64,000 nucleotides of DNA from Ravibacter sp037191015 (GCA_037191015.1 JBBCKD010000001.1:248001-312000), one strand, 5' to 3'; numbered from the stretch's first letter, positions 18,039 to 27,181 are shown. Translations and numbers: made by a program. The notes: a model not told the origin generated them from the sequence alone.

Positions 18039-18094
18039 ACACACCAGCAGCCGGGTTGACGGCGTCAGAAGCGTCAACCCGGCTGCTGGTGTGT
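18039..18094. terminator. Bidirectional hairpin between convergent sensor gene and fructanase gene
   Basis: Perfect 23-bp inverted repeat (arms 18039-18061 and 18072-18094) with a 10-nt loop. It sits in the 119-bp gap where the sensor gene and the GH32 gene meet tail to tail. No T-run follows on either side, so termination may be Rho-assisted, or the hairpin may protect both mRNA 3' ends. Confidence 0.65.
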
Positions 18095-18130
18095 ACGGAA
18101 GGCATGTATGAACGGGCGGATTATTCCCCG

Positions 18131-19597
18131 CTATCTCCAGTTGATCTTATACGCTGTGGTCCCGCTTAAAGGAAATGCCAGCTGTGTCATCACTGCTTTA
18201 CCGTCATTTGCATACAGCTCTATCACTGATTTATCCACGATCACATCCAGCTTCACTATCCCGTTTTCGGGAGCCAGCGTCATATGCGCTCCCCCGGGGA
18301 AATTCTCGTGAAAACCGGTTTTCCCCGAATTGCTCCTGTCAAAAGTAAGCTTTTGCTCTGCCGGATCGTATGATATGACGGTTTTATGCGGACCGTGCTT
18401 CAGAAGCTCCAGCTCAAATCCCTTGCTGCTCCCCAGCTCGGCGGTAAGCTGGATCCGGTACACGTTGTCGTTTTGCCTGGAAAGCGAAGACGTAAGTTCT
18501 TCTCCGTCTTTTAACGTCACTTTTTCTGTAGGAATGCTCTCAGGCAATACCGGCGTTTGCCTGATCTTAAAGATTCCGTCTTCCTGGTAAAGCGTCAGCG
18601 CTCTTGCCAGGGAATATTGTCCCCTGTACCCTTCCGTAGGAATATCATTGGCATACGCCCAGTTGTTGGCCCAGCCCATTATAATCGGGCTCTTACTGTC
18701 GGGGGGCAAATTGTAAAACGGGATCGCCGCATAGAAATCCTTCCCTTCGTCGAGGTGCAAAACTCCCTCCTGGTCTTGTGAAACAAATGTCCTGCCGTCG
18801 AAATCTCCTACAAAATACTGCATCCCCACATATCTCTCGTACTTATGCCCGCTGGAAATGATCAGTACCCACCGGGTTTCATCAGTACCTTCTGTTTTTA
18901 CCTGTGAAAGCGACGGACATTCCCATATTTTGCTGACATCCCCTTTGTTCCCGAATTCCCCGGTAAGCGCCCAGTCCTTCAGGTTGGCGGATTCATAAAA
19001 CTGTACTTTATACTCCTTGGGCAATGCTACGGTCATGATCCAGACATTTCTTTCCGGGTACCAGATCACCGAGGGATCTCTGAAATCTGCTATTCCTATA
19101 TCAAGGACGGGATTTCCTTCGTATACCTTCCAGGTTCTGCCTTTATCTTCGCTGTAAGCCAGCCCCTGGCTCTGGCCCGCGCCTTTGCCATCCCTATCGA
19201 TATGGATGGTGTATATGGCCACCAGGCCCCCCTTGTACCCTTCCCGGAAAAAACCGCTGGTATTCAGGCTGTCTACTACGGCGCAGCCCGAAAAAAACAT
19301 AGACGAGCTGCCATCCGGGTTAGGAAACTCGGTAAGCGCTACAGGCAGGTCGGTCCAGCTGACCAGGTCGGTGCTTACCGCGTGTCCCCATGACATATGC
19401 CCCCACTTGTCTCCGTATGGGTTATATTGGGTAAATATGTGGTATTCCCCATCCAGGTATATGAGCCCGTTGGGGTCGTTTACCCAGTTTTTTTCGGGGC
19501 TAAAGTGAAACTCCGGCCTGTAGTCGGCAGGCTTTGAATCCTGGCAGCTTTGAAATAGAAGACCGGAAAGGATGATGGCTAGTGCTCTGGTTTTCAT
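18131..19597 (-). CDS. GH32 fructan hydrolase lipoprotein (levanase/inulinase/fructosidase type)
   Basis: 488 residues, start at ATG 19595-19597, giving the lipoprotein signal MKTRALAIILSGLLFQSC with Cys18 as lipid site; the longer frame upstream adds non-signal sequence. The five-bladed propeller carries all three catalytic motifs of GH32: WVNDPNG with nucleophile Asp41, the FRDPSVIWYP (RDP) stabiliser, and WECPS with the acid/base Glu. A C-terminal beta-sandwich follows (ending near VIELYANDGK). It releases fructose from fructans or sucrose; endo or exo mode and beta-2,1 or beta-2,6 preference cannot be read here. It is the last gene of the operon, 28 bp after susD, and lipidation suggests a periplasmic or cell-surface location. 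Confidence 0.93.
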   Translation of the reverse strand: MKTRALAIILSGLLFQSCQDSKPADYRPEFHFSPEKNWVNDPNGLIYLDGEYHIFTQYNPYGDKWGHMSWGHAVSTDLVSWTDLPVALTEFPNPDGSSSMFFSGCAVVDSLNTSGFFREGYKGGLVAIYTIHIDRDGKGAGQSQGLAYSEDKGRTWKVYEGNPVLDIGIADFRDPSVIWYPERNVWIMTVALPKEYKVQFYESANLKDWALTGEFGNKGDVSKIWECPSLSQVKTEGTDETRWVLIISSGHKYERYVGMQYFVGDFDGRTFVSQDQEGVLHLDEGKDFYAAIPFYNLPPDSKSPIIMGWANNWAYANDIPTEGYRGQYSLARALTLYQEDGIFKIRQTPVLPESIPTEKVTLKDGEELTSSLSRQNDNVYRIQLTAELGSSKGFELELLKHGPHKTVISYDPAEQKLTFDRSNSGKTGFHENFPGGAHMTLAPENGIVKLDVIVDKSVIELYANDGKAVMTQLAFPLSGTTAYKINWR

Positions 19598-19625
19598 GTA
19601 AATAAATTTGTTAAATGACTGATTA

Positions 19626-21332
19626 TCAGTATCCCGGGTTTTGGACATACAGCCCTTTGGTAAAAGTGATCTCGGCCTGCGGGATAGGCAGGTATTCATC
19701 TCTTCCTGCCGTAAACCTGGCTGTGCTGAGGTACGGCCGGCGGCTTTTCTCCTTATCTATAAAGTCATTCAGCACCTTTTCCGCTATTCCCCATCTTACC
19801 AGGTCAAAAAAACGTGAGCCTTCGGTGGCAAACTCCAGCCTCCTCTCCCAGATCAGGGCATTCCATGCAAAATCCTTCGTCCAGACATCGCTGGTATAAG
19901 GTTTCAGGTTATATCTGGAAGCAAATGTGCCGTCGGCTTTTCTCAGCCTGCCCGTGCTGACAGCAGCACGGTTTCTGACCTGGTTGATCAGCGGCAGCGC
20001 TTTGTCATGCTCTCCAAGCTGTATATACGCTTCCGCCTGCATCAGCAGGATGTCGTCGTACCGGAGCACGTCGGTGTTTTTGGCCGATCCCATAAAAGGG
20101 CCCAATTTAAAATAAGAAGAGCTGCTGGCCAGTAACTGAGACCTCATCGTGTGCAGGTTCCCGTATACCCCCGGATCGCGTACCCAGCTGTTGGTGAACG
20201 GCAGGGAGTTGTCATACTTATACGGATGGCCGTCTATCCCTATCGTGTGATCCAGGCGCGTATCCACAGTCTGTACGGACAGGTTGGCATTCTGATCATT
20301 AAAGCTGCTGAAATTCGGCCACCCATTTTCATCTGTCGTATGCGCGTTGAGCAGGTTCTGGCTCGCGGCATGAAAACCGCAGCAGCCGTATTGCGGCGCT
20401 CCGTGCGGGTACGTCAGCCCGTCCTCGTAGTTCATCCGCCCTGACGTGGTACCGTCATTGATCGTAAACTGTATGGCAAAAACCGATTCCGGGCCATTTT
20501 CCGTTTCCGGGAGAAAATTATCTGCTATGTCGTCCGCCAGCCTGTATCTTCCCGAAGCAATAACGGCCTGGGTAAGGCTGACCACTTCGCGCAGCCTGTC
20601 GGCATTGATATTTATGACCTGGTGGGTCAGATTCTGTTCATATGCCTGATATAGACGCAATTTGGCCAGGTAGGCCTGCGCAGCCGCCTTGTTTGCCCTG
20701 GCGGGCTCCGGCTGAAACTCCGGCAGGTTGTCTATTGCAAACTGGAAATCGGCCGCTATCCTATCCCAGGCTTCGTCATTCCCCATGGTATTGGAAGTTT
20801 GCAGGATTTCTTCATCCGAAACATTTTCATCAAAGATCGGGATGTTTTTATACAGAATCTTCATGGTAAAATAGCTGTGGCCCCTGAGGAACTTCAGCTC
20901 TCCCAGCCTGATCTGCTTATTGGGATAGTCGGCCTCACTAAAGGAATTTACCGCTCTCATCGCCACATTTGCCCGTGATATGGATTTGAAAAAATTCCTC
21001 CAGGACCTGGTCACGAAAGCGTCCATAACGGGTGTGACCGTGTTGTAGTGCTCCAGTGCATCTATTTCGCCGACGTCGCCGGTTCCGCCGCCTCCTTTAT
21101 AAGCGTCGTCTGAGCGGATGCTCCCATACACCCAGTTGCTGTGGATGGGCCCTATCATATCTCCGTTCCCTATGGCAGCATAGGCCGCGGTCACCAGGCC
21201 TTCTATAGCAGCAGGCGATGTCAGGTCGGACGAGGAAAGTACCCCCGCAGGGATATAATCCAGTGTATCTTCACAGGAGCCCAGGAGCAAGATCACAGAC
21301 AGGACGCCGGCTTTTAATATGTTTCTTTTCAT
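19626..21332 (-). CDS. SusD-like fructan-binding lipoprotein
   Basis: 568 residues, start at ATG 21330-21332, signal MKRNILKAGVLSVILLLGSC with lipid Cys20. SusD marks: EDTLDYIPAGVLSSSDL at the mature N-terminus, tetratricopeptide-like helices with RLGELKFLRGHSYFTMKILYKNIPI, RANKAAAQAYLAKLRLYQ, and the C-terminal DILLMQAEAYIQLGEHDKALPLINQVRNRA and IWERRLEFATEGSRFFDLVRWG. It captures fructan chains at the surface and forms the lid over its SusC partner encoded 42 bp upstream. Ligand identity is inferred from the GH32, fructokinase and sensor neighbours, not from the protein itself. Confidence 0.93.
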   Translation of the reverse strand: MKRNILKAGVLSVILLLGSCEDTLDYIPAGVLSSSDLTSPAAIEGLVTAAYAAIGNGDMIGPIHSNWVYGSIRSDDAYKGGGGTGDVGEIDALEHYNTVTPVMDAFVTRSWRNFFKSISRANVAMRAVNSFSEADYPNKQIRLGELKFLRGHSYFTMKILYKNIPIFDENVSDEEILQTSNTMGNDEAWDRIAADFQFAIDNLPEFQPEPARANKAAAQAYLAKLRLYQAYEQNLTHQVININADRLREVVSLTQAVIASGRYRLADDIADNFLPETENGPESVFAIQFTINDGTTSGRMNYEDGLTYPHGAPQYGCCGFHAASQNLLNAHTTDENGWPNFSSFNDQNANLSVQTVDTRLDHTIGIDGHPYKYDNSLPFTNSWVRDPGVYGNLHTMRSQLLASSSSYFKLGPFMGSAKNTDVLRYDDILLMQAEAYIQLGEHDKALPLINQVRNRAAVSTGRLRKADGTFASRYNLKPYTSDVWTKDFAWNALIWERRLEFATEGSRFFDLVRWGIAEKVLNDFIDKEKSRRPYLSTARFTAGRDEYLPIPQAEITFTKGLYVQNPGY

Positions 21333-21374
21333 CTGTATTAAGCTTTTATTTTTAAGACATTTGATTCCCTCCAA

Positions 21375-24300
21375 CTAGAAAAACACGTTCAGGCCCAATG
21401 TATAGGTTTTGGGAATAGGTACCGGTTGCAGGTCTATCCGCTCCGGGTCCGGTCCCTGGTAGCTTCCGGATTTGATCCAGAAGAAGTTCTCGGCCATCGC
21501 AAACACCCTGACGCTTTCAAGTATCCTGGAAGGGTGCAGCGTGTAGCCCACCTGGAGATTACGGAATTTGAAATACGAAGTGTTTACTATGAAATAATCT
21601 GAAGTACGGGTTTCATTGTTGTTATCCCTTAGTGTAAGGGCGGGCACTTTGGTGTTTGTATGGGTAGGTGTCCATCCGTCGAATACGCCCGGGCCAACGT
21701 TTTCACGCCCTCTCATGAGATTGTTGAACATGCTGTATGCATCGAAACCCGTACGGCCGGCCACACCGGAACCAAACAATGAAATATCCCATTTCCTGTA
21801 ACTCACGTCTACCCTTATCCCATATTCGAGGGCCGGTAGTGTCGTGCCCAGCCAGGTACGGTCCAGGTCATCTATCCGGCCGTCGCCGTTGTCATCCACA
21901 TACCTGATCCTGCCGGGAGCAGCGCCTACCTGGTCGGGGGCATTGTTTACTTCTTCCTGAGACTGGAAGATACCCATGGTCTTATACCCGAATATATCAA
22001 ACTGCGAACGCCCTATGATGGTATTCCTCAGGTTTCCGGGATAAGCCGGACGTACTTCTTCGGGCAGCTCGGTGATCTTATCCCTGAAACGGCTGAAATT
22101 GGCTACTACATTGTATTTTATTTCCCCTTCATTCCTGTCCCTGTAACCCAGCACCAGCTCCCAGCCCTTGTTAGACTTGGAGGCTCCGTTTACAGCCTTT
22201 TGCTGTCCTTCTCCCAGCGTAGCGGCCACGGGAGGCACGATAAGGATCCCGCTGGTATTCCTGCTGAAGTAGTCAAAAGACCCGTAGAGCCTGTTGGACA
22301 GCAGTGTGAAATCCAATCCTGCGTTCACTTCGCCGGTTTGTTCCCACCTCAGCAATTCATTGGCGGCCTGGGTCTGCACAAATCCCGACGGCAGGGTCCC
22401 GGTGTTGGCGCCTGAAAGCGAGTAGGCCGTACCGATGTTCATGTACGTTTCCCAGAAACCGGGTGTAAGCTGTGCCATGGTGGTACCGTACCGGGTGTCA
22501 AACAGCCCGAAACGTGCCAGGTCGCCTATATGCTGGTTTCCTACGGTTCCTATCCCCACACGAAGCTTCAGCTCGCTGAAAAGGTCCTGGCTTGCCATGA
22601 AACCCTCCCGGTCTATTCTCCAGCCGAAAGATGCCGCCGGGAAAACGCCGTAGCGATTTTCTTTACCAAACCTGGAAGACCCGTCCCTGCGTACCGTCAG
22701 CGCCGCCAGATACCTGTCATTGAACGTATAATCCACCCTCGCAAACTGGGAGAAGAGCGTGTGCCCTGTAGAGCCGCCATTTGCCGTAGTATTTCCCGTA
22801 CCCGCATTTAAGGTAAAGTATTCCTCCGTCTGCAACGCATAGCTCTCTTTCCTGGTAAACTGAAAATCCATATTGGTTTTGATCAGCTCTGTACCTGCCA
22901 GGAATTTGAACTGGTGATCGCTGTTCAGGTCCCAATGGTACCTGGCGGTATTGGACCAGGTGGTGCTGAGGTAGTGATTCTGGTCAAACGACAGGCTGTT
23001 GGTAGTCCGGTTAAATGCTCCCTCGGAAAACCTGAGCGCTATCACCTTATTCAGAAAGCGGGCATTATCGGCCCCGTAATTGGTTTTTATAAAAAGATTT
23101 TTAACCGGCTGGATCTCCAGGAAGATATTCCCGAATGCGCTGAGCCTGTTAGTATTGTTCCACTTGGCAATATCCTGCATATGCAGGGGATTATTCCTGT
23201 CGGAATATCCGCCGCCCAATGCGCCTGCGTAGGTAACGCCGTCTTTTTGATACACGGGTATGGTAGGGGCCTGGAACACGGCCAGGGAAGTAGCGGGCGT
23301 ACCGCCCAGGTCATTGGCCGTGAGCGTCTCGTTAGAATTTGCGACCCTGAGGTTCAGACCTATCATCGCCTTATTCTTAAAAGCTTTGGTAACAGCATTT
23401 ATGCTCCCGCTTAGCCTGTCATACCCCGTAAACCTGAGCATACCGGTATTTTTTATTTGTCCCAGGTTTATTTCCAGTGAAGACTGGCTGCTTCCGTAAG
23501 ACACGGTAAAGTCGTTTTGGGTTACAAAGCCCGTTTTATACATCACGTCCTGCCAATCCGTATCTCCGACAGGTGTGTTGGGGTCGCCTCCCACCAGCGG
23601 CCTGATCGTTAATTTGTTCAGGACAGGATCATCATAGCTGCCGTTCCAGTCATATTGATAGATCTCGCCATAGGCGTCATTGGGATCCAGGCCGTCGTTT
23701 ACCGAAGCCTGCCAGAGCGCTCTTCCCCTGTCATAGGCATTCAGCATTTTAAACCGCATAGACCGTTCGGACTGGGCTGAAAGCCGGGTGTTGAGCTGAA
23801 ACCGAACTTTCCCTTCTGTATTACCCCCGTTCCTGGTAGTGACGATGATCACGCCGTTAGAGGCTCTTGAGCCATAGATGGAAGACGCCGACGCATCTTT
23901 TAAAACCTGGATGGACTCAATATTGGCCGGGTTCATATTTTGAAATACCTCCGGCCTCGTGGTGGGTATCCCGTCTATTACATAAAGAGGGTCGTTGTTT
24001 CCCAGCGTGTTCGCCCCGCGAATGAGTATACGGTTATTGGAACCGTTAGGCGAGCCGTCTCTCTCTATGTATAACCCCGGTACCCGGCCCTGCAGAGATT
24101 GCATGGGGTTACCGGAGCTATTGTTTTGAATGGGCTTCAGCTCTACCACGGCTACCGAACCGGTAAGGTCTTCCTTTCGCTGTGACGTATAGCCCACTAC
24201 CACCAGGTCGCCAAGCAGGTGGCCGGACCTGAGAAGAACATCTATATGGTCCTCGTTTTTCGTTTCAATCTCCTGCTGGTCATACCCTATGTAGGAAATT

Positions 24301-24518
24301 CTTAAGGTAGCGGTATTACCCGGTATATTTACGGTAAAATTGCCGTCCACGTCCGTACTGGAGCCGGTCTGGTTTTGCAGCACCAGAACAGATGCACCTA
24401 TCAAAGCCTCCCCGGTATCGGCATCCTTCACGGTGCCGGATACTTTTCGCTGGGCGTAAGTCCACTGAAATACCATCAGCAGCCCGGTGATCATTAGTAA
24501 TTTAGGTTTCATAAACAT
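21375..24518 (-). CDS. SusC-like TonB-dependent fructan importer
   Basis: 1047 residues; start at ATG 24516-24518 (a second ATG two codons later is equally possible), signal peptide MFMKPKLLMITGLLMVFQWTYAQ. Next come a carboxypeptidase-D-like domain (about 25-100, VSGTVKDADTGEALIGASV) and a plug with VVVGYTSQRKEDLTGSVAVVE and VLKDASASSIYGSRASNGVI. A 22-strand-type barrel follows, ending in LGLNVFF with a terminal Phe. It lacks an STN domain, consistent with control by the hybrid sensor rather than by an ECF sigma factor. It lies 29 bp after the fructokinase gene and 42 bp before susD. Import of fructo-oligosaccharides is inferred from context. Confidence 0.94.
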   Translation of the reverse strand: MFMKPKLLMITGLLMVFQWTYAQRKVSGTVKDADTGEALIGASVLVLQNQTGSSTDVDGNFTVNIPGNTATLRISYIGYDQQEIETKNEDHIDVLLRSGHLLGDLVVVGYTSQRKEDLTGSVAVVELKPIQNNSSGNPMQSLQGRVPGLYIERDGSPNGSNNRILIRGANTLGNNDPLYVIDGIPTTRPEVFQNMNPANIESIQVLKDASASSIYGSRASNGVIIVTTRNGGNTEGKVRFQLNTRLSAQSERSMRFKMLNAYDRGRALWQASVNDGLDPNDAYGEIYQYDWNGSYDDPVLNKLTIRPLVGGDPNTPVGDTDWQDVMYKTGFVTQNDFTVSYGSSQSSLEINLGQIKNTGMLRFTGYDRLSGSINAVTKAFKNKAMIGLNLRVANSNETLTANDLGGTPATSLAVFQAPTIPVYQKDGVTYAGALGGGYSDRNNPLHMQDIAKWNNTNRLSAFGNIFLEIQPVKNLFIKTNYGADNARFLNKVIALRFSEGAFNRTTNSLSFDQNHYLSTTWSNTARYHWDLNSDHQFKFLAGTELIKTNMDFQFTRKESYALQTEEYFTLNAGTGNTTANGGSTGHTLFSQFARVDYTFNDRYLAALTVRRDGSSRFGKENRYGVFPAASFGWRIDREGFMASQDLFSELKLRVGIGTVGNQHIGDLARFGLFDTRYGTTMAQLTPGFWETYMNIGTAYSLSGANTGTLPSGFVQTQAANELLRWEQTGEVNAGLDFTLLSNRLYGSFDYFSRNTSGILIVPPVAATLGEGQQKAVNGASKSNKGWELVLGYRDRNEGEIKYNVVANFSRFRDKITELPEEVRPAYPGNLRNTIIGRSQFDIFGYKTMGIFQSQEEVNNAPDQVGAAPGRIRYVDDNGDGRIDDLDRTWLGTTLPALEYGIRVDVSYRKWDISLFGSGVAGRTGFDAYSMFNNLMRGRENVGPGVFDGWTPTHTNTKVPALTLRDNNNETRTSDYFIVNTSYFKFRNLQVGYTLHPSRILESVRVFAMAENFFWIKSGSYQGPDPERIDLQPVPIPKTYTLGLNVFF

Positions 24519-24547
24519 CAATTGAAGATTATATTCTGTGATAAAAA

Positions 24548-25429
24548 CTATGTTCTTTTCATAAGCGCGTCTATCTGGGATGCGGTCACCCCGGGAGTGG
24601 CCCCGTGATGCATCGCTACCAATGCCCCCACCGCACATGCTCTTTCTATAGCTTCCTGAAGCGGGACGTCCTCTAAAATGTCTGAAATGAGCGATGCCAG
24701 GAATGAATCTCCGGATCCAATCGTATCCCTGATCTGGACCCGGTATCCTTCGCTTTTGTATATGCTGCCTTTGTGGTAGAGCAGCGCCCCGTTTTCACCC
24801 AACGTTATGCAGACCATCTGCAATTCGAAAGCCTGCGCTATGGTCTCCAGGTTTTGAGCGGGAGTGCCTCTGTCAAAAAACAGTCCCGCTATTTCGTCCA
24901 GCTCATGATGATTCATTTTAAGCACATCCGTATGGGTCAGGAGATAGGCAAGCGTGTCTCCGGAATACCAGGGTGGCCGGAGATTAATATCCAGGACCCT
25001 GAGCTTAGCATGGGGCAAGAGACCTTTTAAGGTCGAAAACGTCTGCTCAGATCGTGCGGCCAGGCTCCCGAAAACAAATACATCTGCCTCCTTTACGGCC
25101 TCTGTGGCTTTGGGATCCGGCATGATATAGTCCCACGCTACCGGATGCACGATCTTGTAGCTGACGTTGCTGGCATCGTCGAGGTTTACTTTTACCACGC
25201 CGGTAAGGTGGGTAAGCCCCTGCTGTATGTAGGTTGTTTCCAGGCCGCATTCGCTGATATAATCCAGCAGGCCGTATCCGAGGTCATCGGTACCAACCCT
25301 GCTGATCATGCTCACCCTGTGGCCGAAATTCTTAAGGTGGATCCCTACGTTCAACGGGGCACCGCCCGGCATTTTCCCGCTGGGAAGCATGTCCCACAAC
25401 ATCTCACCGAAACACACTATGGTTTTCAT
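24548..25429 (-). CDS. PfkB-family fructokinase
   Basis: 293 residues of the ribokinase/PfkB fold, phosphorylating imported fructose. It opens with MKTIVCFGEMLWDMLPSG and carries the first PfkB signature GGAPLNVGIHLKNFGHRVSMISRVGTD and the second, DTIGSGDSFLA, whose last Asp is the catalytic base. The usual Ala of the anion hole GAGD is Ser here (GSGD), a tolerated change. The C-terminal ACAVGALVAMHHGATPG is also typical. It is the second gene of the fructan operon, between the MFS importer and susC, as in the known Bacteroides fructan locus. Other PfkB sugars cannot be excluded from sequence alone, but the context strongly favours fructose. Confidence 0.9.
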   Translation of the reverse strand: MKTIVCFGEMLWDMLPSGKMPGGAPLNVGIHLKNFGHRVSMISRVGTDDLGYGLLDYISECGLETTYIQQGLTHLTGVVKVNLDDASNVSYKIVHPVAWDYIMPDPKATEAVKEADVFVFGSLAARSEQTFSTLKGLLPHAKLRVLDINLRPPWYSGDTLAYLLTHTDVLKMNHHELDEIAGLFFDRGTPAQNLETIAQAFELQMVCITLGENGALLYHKGSIYKSEGYRVQIRDTIGSGDSFLASLISDILEDVPLQEAIERACAVGALVAMHHGATPGVTASQIDALMKRT

Positions 25430-25447
25430 TTTGATACAATTGATGTG

Positions 25448-25465
25448 TCCCGATAGCTATCGGGA
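25448..25465. repeat. 18-bp perfect palindrome, copy 1
   Basis: TCCCGATAGCTATCGGGA lies in the 65-bp gap between the MFS importer and fructokinase genes. An identical copy sits at 62796-62813 in the susC-susD gap of the other polysaccharide locus; both are preceded by ATGTG and have GATGTG-type motifs beside them. It is probably a dispersed extragenic palindrome of this genome. Confidence 0.8.
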
Positions 25466-25494
25466 GTATTGATGTGATGATTGGCTGATTTCTG

Positions 25495-26820
25495 TCAATG
25501 TGAAATAACCATCGTATCCAGATCTTCCAGCGATCTGCCCTTGGTTTCGGGCATGAGCTTCACGGCAAAAATCAATTGGAAGACCATCATGACGGCAAAA
25601 AATGCGAATGCAGTACCTCCTCCAAACACCTCTGCCATATACGGGAATGAAAAAGAGATAACAGTGGCCATTACCCAGTGCGTTGCGCTTCCTATCGTCT
25701 GCCCGTAAGCCCGTACCTCGTTCGGGAAGATCTCTGCGATGAATACCCATATGACGGCCCCTTGTGAGAAGCCAAAAAAGGCGATGAATAAAAACAGGTA
25801 GGCAGGCATCAGGTGCCCTGCCCCGGTCCTGATAAAAGCCTGGGACACCAGTATCAGCGAAACGATCAGGCCTGCAGACCCGGCTATCATGAGCGTTCTG
25901 CGCCCAAACCTATCGATAAGGGAAAGCCCCGCAAGCGTGGATAGCAGGTTCACGAGCCCTATCCCGGCCGATGAAAGCAAAGCGGATTCTTTGCCAAGCC
26001 CCGCCATTTCAAATATCCTCGGCGCATAGTAAATGATCGCATTTATACCTGAGACCTGGTTAAAGAATGCAAACAAAAACGCAAGCAATAACGGCCTTCT
26101 GTATTCCTTGCCCAATACGGCTTTGAACCCGGCAGTATTTTTTTCCCGCTTGTTTTTTATCTGGTGGATCACTTTTTCGGTTTCTGACGCATCTATGATA
26201 TCCAGTATGACACGGGCTTTCTGGACGTCGTTCCTTTTGAGAATGAGCCACCTCGGGCTTTCAGGGATAAGAATGGCCGTTACTATAAACAGGAGAGAGG
26301 GGAATACCTGTACGCCCAGCATCCATCTCCAGGATTGCTCGCCGATAGCGCTGAGGAGATAGTTTGACAAATACGCGATCAGGATCCCCAACACGATATT
26401 GAACTGGAACATAGCCACCAAACGCCCTCTTTTGTGGCCGGGCGCTATTTCCGTGATATACAGGGGAGCTACTATAGACGATACACCTACCCCGATGCCC
26501 CCCATAAACCTGAAGATCAGGAATGTATACCAGTCGTTTGCCAAAGCAGTGCCGAGCGCGGAGACCAGGTATAATACCGCTATCAAAAGCAGGCTTTTTT
26601 TACGGCCTATTTTCTCAGCTGGTATGCCTCCTATAAGCGAGCCCGTCACGGTGCCTATAAGCGCTATCGAGACTGTAAGACCATGCTGGAAGGCGGTTAG
26701 CTCCCACAGACCCTGCAGGTGCCTTTCCACACCTGAGATCACTGCCGTATCAAACCCAAAGAGGAATCCTCCCAATGCTGCGGACAGCGACCACAAAAAG
26801 ATTTTCGTACTTGTATTCAT
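25495..26820 (-). CDS. MFS sugar porter, probable fructose importer
   Basis: 441 residues, 12 helices, start taken at ATG 26818-26820 (MNTSTKIFLWSL; an ATG four codons upstream is an alternative). Sugar-porter marks: GGFLFGFDTAVISG in helix 1, the loop 2-3 motif GRKKSLL, FRFMGGIGVGVSS, PESPRWLILK after helix 6, QVSGINAIIYYAPRIF in helix 7 (sugar contact), DRFGRRTLMI in loop 8-9, and PETKGRSLEDLD at the end. It resembles xylose/galactose:proton symporters. As first gene of the fructan operon it corresponds in position to BT1758, the inner-membrane fructose carrier. It should move fructose from periplasm to cytoplasm for the kinase. Confidence 0.88.
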   Translation of the reverse strand: MNTSTKIFLWSLSAALGGFLFGFDTAVISGVERHLQGLWELTAFQHGLTVSIALIGTVTGSLIGGIPAEKIGRKKSLLLIAVLYLVSALGTALANDWYTFLIFRFMGGIGVGVSSIVAPLYITEIAPGHKRGRLVAMFQFNIVLGILIAYLSNYLLSAIGEQSWRWMLGVQVFPSLLFIVTAILIPESPRWLILKRNDVQKARVILDIIDASETEKVIHQIKNKREKNTAGFKAVLGKEYRRPLLLAFLFAFFNQVSGINAIIYYAPRIFEMAGLGKESALLSSAGIGLVNLLSTLAGLSLIDRFGRRTLMIAGSAGLIVSLILVSQAFIRTGAGHLMPAYLFLFIAFFGFSQGAVIWVFIAEIFPNEVRAYGQTIGSATHWVMATVISFSFPYMAEVFGGGTAFAFFAVMMVFQLIFAVKLMPETKGRSLEDLDTMVISH

Positions 26821-26904
26821 TCCGGTGACCATTTTTTGTTGCCTCAAAATTGGCCACCGGAACTTTACCGGGCTTTTTGTAAATGCTCAAATAATTATAA
26901 ATTT

Positions 26905-26994
26905 GTTTCTGATGTATATATGGCTGATTTTCAGAAACATATATAAATTTTTATTCCGGAGGTTTCTGAAATTGTTACAGGCAGTTTTCAGAAT
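26905..26994 (-). promoter_or_regulatory. Tandem inverted repeats, candidate binding sites of the hybrid sensor
   Basis: GTTTCTGA at 26905-26912 pairs with TCAGAAAC at 26931-26938 (18-bp spacer). A second unit repeats this at 26962-26969 (GTTTCTGA) and 26989-26994 (TCAGAA, 19-bp spacer). The units are offset by 57-58 bp, and the sequence between the arms also partly matches (GGC and TTTTCAGAA shared). They lie about 85-175 bp upstream of the operon's first gene. AraC-type output domains of hybrid sensors bind repeated sites, so these are the natural candidates. Repeats seen directly; binding inferred. Confidence 0.5.
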
Positions 26995-27114
26995 GTTACA
27001 TGATTGAAGGTCGTGTTTCTTCACTATCCCGCAAAGGCAGCCGCTTAACATTCCTAATGTTTTAAAAAACGTTAACCATTAAGATGCAGCCCCCTGACCG
27101 GGAAAAGGCCGGGC

Positions 27115-27149
27115 AAAAAAAGAGACTGCCTCGTTTAGGAGACAGTCTC
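27115..27149 (-). terminator. Intrinsic terminator of the small lipoprotein gene
   Basis: Read on the minus strand: GAGACTGTCTC, loop CTAAAC, GAGGCAGTCTC (11-bp stem with one G-U), then seven T. It starts 33 bp after the stop codon of the gene at 27182-27427. Confidence 0.85.
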
Positions 27150-27181
27150 ATTATATCCTGACTGAAAACGGGTAATCCCGG

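Larger units (their letters stand above)
26821..27181. other. Upstream control region of the fructan operon
   Basis: About 350 bp without a gene between the MFS start and the end of a small lipoprotein gene. It is AT-rich and holds two related inverted-repeat units (see the 26905-26994 entry) and the terminator of the lipoprotein gene at its far end. No exact TAnnTTTG element is visible for the operon, so the promoter may depend on the activator. Confidence 0.6.
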
